From the NCBI GenBank assembly GCA_018985235.1, contig JADGIG010000155.1, positions 1 to 15,158 on the forward strand: DNA of 15,158 bases. Reading direction: 5' to 3'. Source of the stretch: Sanchytrium tribonematis (taxonomy: Eukaryota > Sanchytriomycota > Sanchytriomycetes > Sanchytriales > Sanchytriaceae). How positions within the stretch are numbered: position 1 is the first letter of the stretch; each line of letters begins with the position of its first letter. The notes beneath the pieces are model-generated. The model was not told the DNA's origin. It saw nothing but the letters and a program-made list of their open reading frames with translations, and did not search any database. Made by a program: the position numbers and the translations under genes. Shown here in pieces: positions 14,238-15,158 of the stretch.

Positions 14238-14819
14238 ATGAAACAATGTCGAATTTGCTACGATTCTGAGAATCAAGAGGAATTAATTAGCCCTTGTCTT
14301 TGTAAAGGATCCCAGAAGTGGGTTCACGTAGAATGTCTCAATGAATGGAGAGCAACCTCGCAGCAAAGTTTTTATAAATGCCCAACCTGTAAATATGAAT
14401 ATAGGGTGGAAAGAACACAATGGGCGAAATATGTCCATCATCCATATACATTGGTAGCTTTGACTTTGATTATTATCATTTTGATTATATTATTTATTGC
14501 ATATTTTCTCAACTTTTTTCTTTATATTTTAGGATCTGGGTTCGTCCAAAATGCATGGCAAATTAGCAGACAAGTTGTTTGGTGGGCAACAATTGCTGTA
14601 GGCATTGCCGCATTTGTATTTCTCACTGATCGTGAAGATTTCAATTTCAATTTTGACAGTCTTTATTTCTTTTCGTTTTCTAATTTAATGTATTATGCTT
14701 CATTCGCCGGGCTGTCTGCTCTATTTGCGTTAGTTTATGCGGTAGTCAAGCACTATTGTATGCAACTTTTAAACATACTTGGAGAAAAAATTTTGCAAGT
14801 CAACCCAGATGAAGAATAG
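14238..14819 (+). CDS. RINGv (MARCH-type) membrane E3 ubiquitin ligase, 193 aa
   Basis: The N-terminus is a RING-CH finger: Cys4-x2-Cys7, Cys20-x-Cys22, His30-x2-Cys33, Cys48-x2-Cys51 (C4HC3), with CLCKGSQKWVHVECLNEW typical of MARCH proteins. It binds an E2 and ubiquitinates membrane substrates. Three hydrophobic segments follow, near residues 70-92, 113-130 and 152-172, so it is an integral membrane protein, probably of ER, endosome or mitochondrial outer membrane. It is much smaller than Doa10. All zinc ligands are present. ATG 14238 begins 3 codons before the first Cys, as in several protist homologues; a short upstream exon cannot be excluded. Stop TAG is followed after 7 nt by ATTAAA (14827-14832). 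Nothing in the neighbourhood suggests its substrate. Confidence 0.92.
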   Translation: MKQCRICYDSENQEELISPCLCKGSQKWVHVECLNEWRATSQQSFYKCPTCKYEYRVERTQWAKYVHHPYTLVALTLIIIILIILFIAYFLNFFLYILGSGFVQNAWQISRQVVWWATIAVGIAAFVFLTDREDFNFNFDSLYFFSFSNLMYYASFAGLSALFALVYAVVKHYCMQLLNILGEKILQVNPDEE

Positions 14820-15158
14820 ATTTATTATTAAAGACAGAATCATATTTAATTCCGGATTTATTATGGGGAGCAACTATTGTCAAGCTCCTACAGTTGACGA
14901 TGACCTTCAAATAACTAAAAATATATGCTAAATGTCGTTCTCGACAAAATAGATCGATTTGAAGCTAAAGTGGCTCACATGCAAAAGTAACCACGCATTA
15001 TCTATGTCAGCAAATCACTACTCTTTACTTAATTATCCTCCTTGTGTAATCACTATCAGTACCTCAAAACTTTGCTGTCAGGAACATAACTTACAAATGC
15101 TTTCAAGTGAGCACTCCTCTGCTAGATAATTAGCTATGAAATTGAATTATATGTCTTA
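14820..15158. other. 3' end of window, no supportable gene
   Basis: After the RINGv poly(A) signal there are only short frames. One, ATG 14863, encodes 22 aa beginning MGSNYCQ, which would suit N-myristoylation as a first exon; another, ATG 14925, encodes 21 aa. Neither has a TATA box at the spacing seen elsewhere, and I could not splice them together. Confidence 0.4.

Noticed and set aside
14863-14990. Myristoylated mini-protein joined to a downstream frame by a 19-nt GTCGTT...AATAG intron
   Set aside because: A stop lies before the donor in the required frame, and no TATA is at the expected distance.

Overview
The window looks like nuclear DNA of a very compact, AT-rich eukaryote. Reasons: the conserved genes are eukaryotic (a GTPBP1/2-type GTPase, a plasma-membrane-type Ca2+ ATPase, a RINGv E3 ligase, an ABCG half transporter with a Cys-rich N-terminus), there are TATA boxes and AATAAA signals, and one gene is interrupted by a 19-nt GT...AG intron. 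All clear ends use standard stop codons. A single-domain dihydrofolate/folylpolyglutamate synthase and the ABCG24/Adp1-like transporter would suit an early-diverging fungus-like lineage such as Rozellomycota, but this is only a guess; tiny introns also occur in some ciliates, nucleomorphs and reduced animals.

Layout, left to right: a partial unknown gene (-) starts 9 bp from a divergent folate synthase (+); two tiny C2H2 zinc-finger genes (+); an unrecognised 207-aa gene (+) ending 7 bp from the convergent GTPBP1/2 gene (-); a 453-aa acidic, probably nuclear protein with repeats, a D-box and a KEN box (+); traces of a small spliced gene (-); the ABCG transporter (+), ending 18 bp from a 107-aa PH-like protein (-); the Ca2+ ATPase (-); an isolated retrotransposon Gag-like capsid ORF (-); a 58-aa Gly/Tyr/Trp repeat protein (-); and a membrane RINGv E3 (+). 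The last 340 bp hold nothing I can support.

The genes do not form one pathway. The strongest shared signal is gene architecture. Six promoters have a TATA-like box starting 28-33 nt before the ATG (two more are weak), so 5' leaders should be almost absent. Most genes have AATAAA or ATTAAA overlapping or touching the stop codon, so 3' UTRs should be minimal and convergent transcripts must overlap. This rule supports small genes that length alone would miss, namely the zinc-finger genes and the Gly/Tyr protein. The two transport ATPases (ABCG and Ca2+ pump) lie tail to tail around the PH-like gene, with no evidence that they work together.
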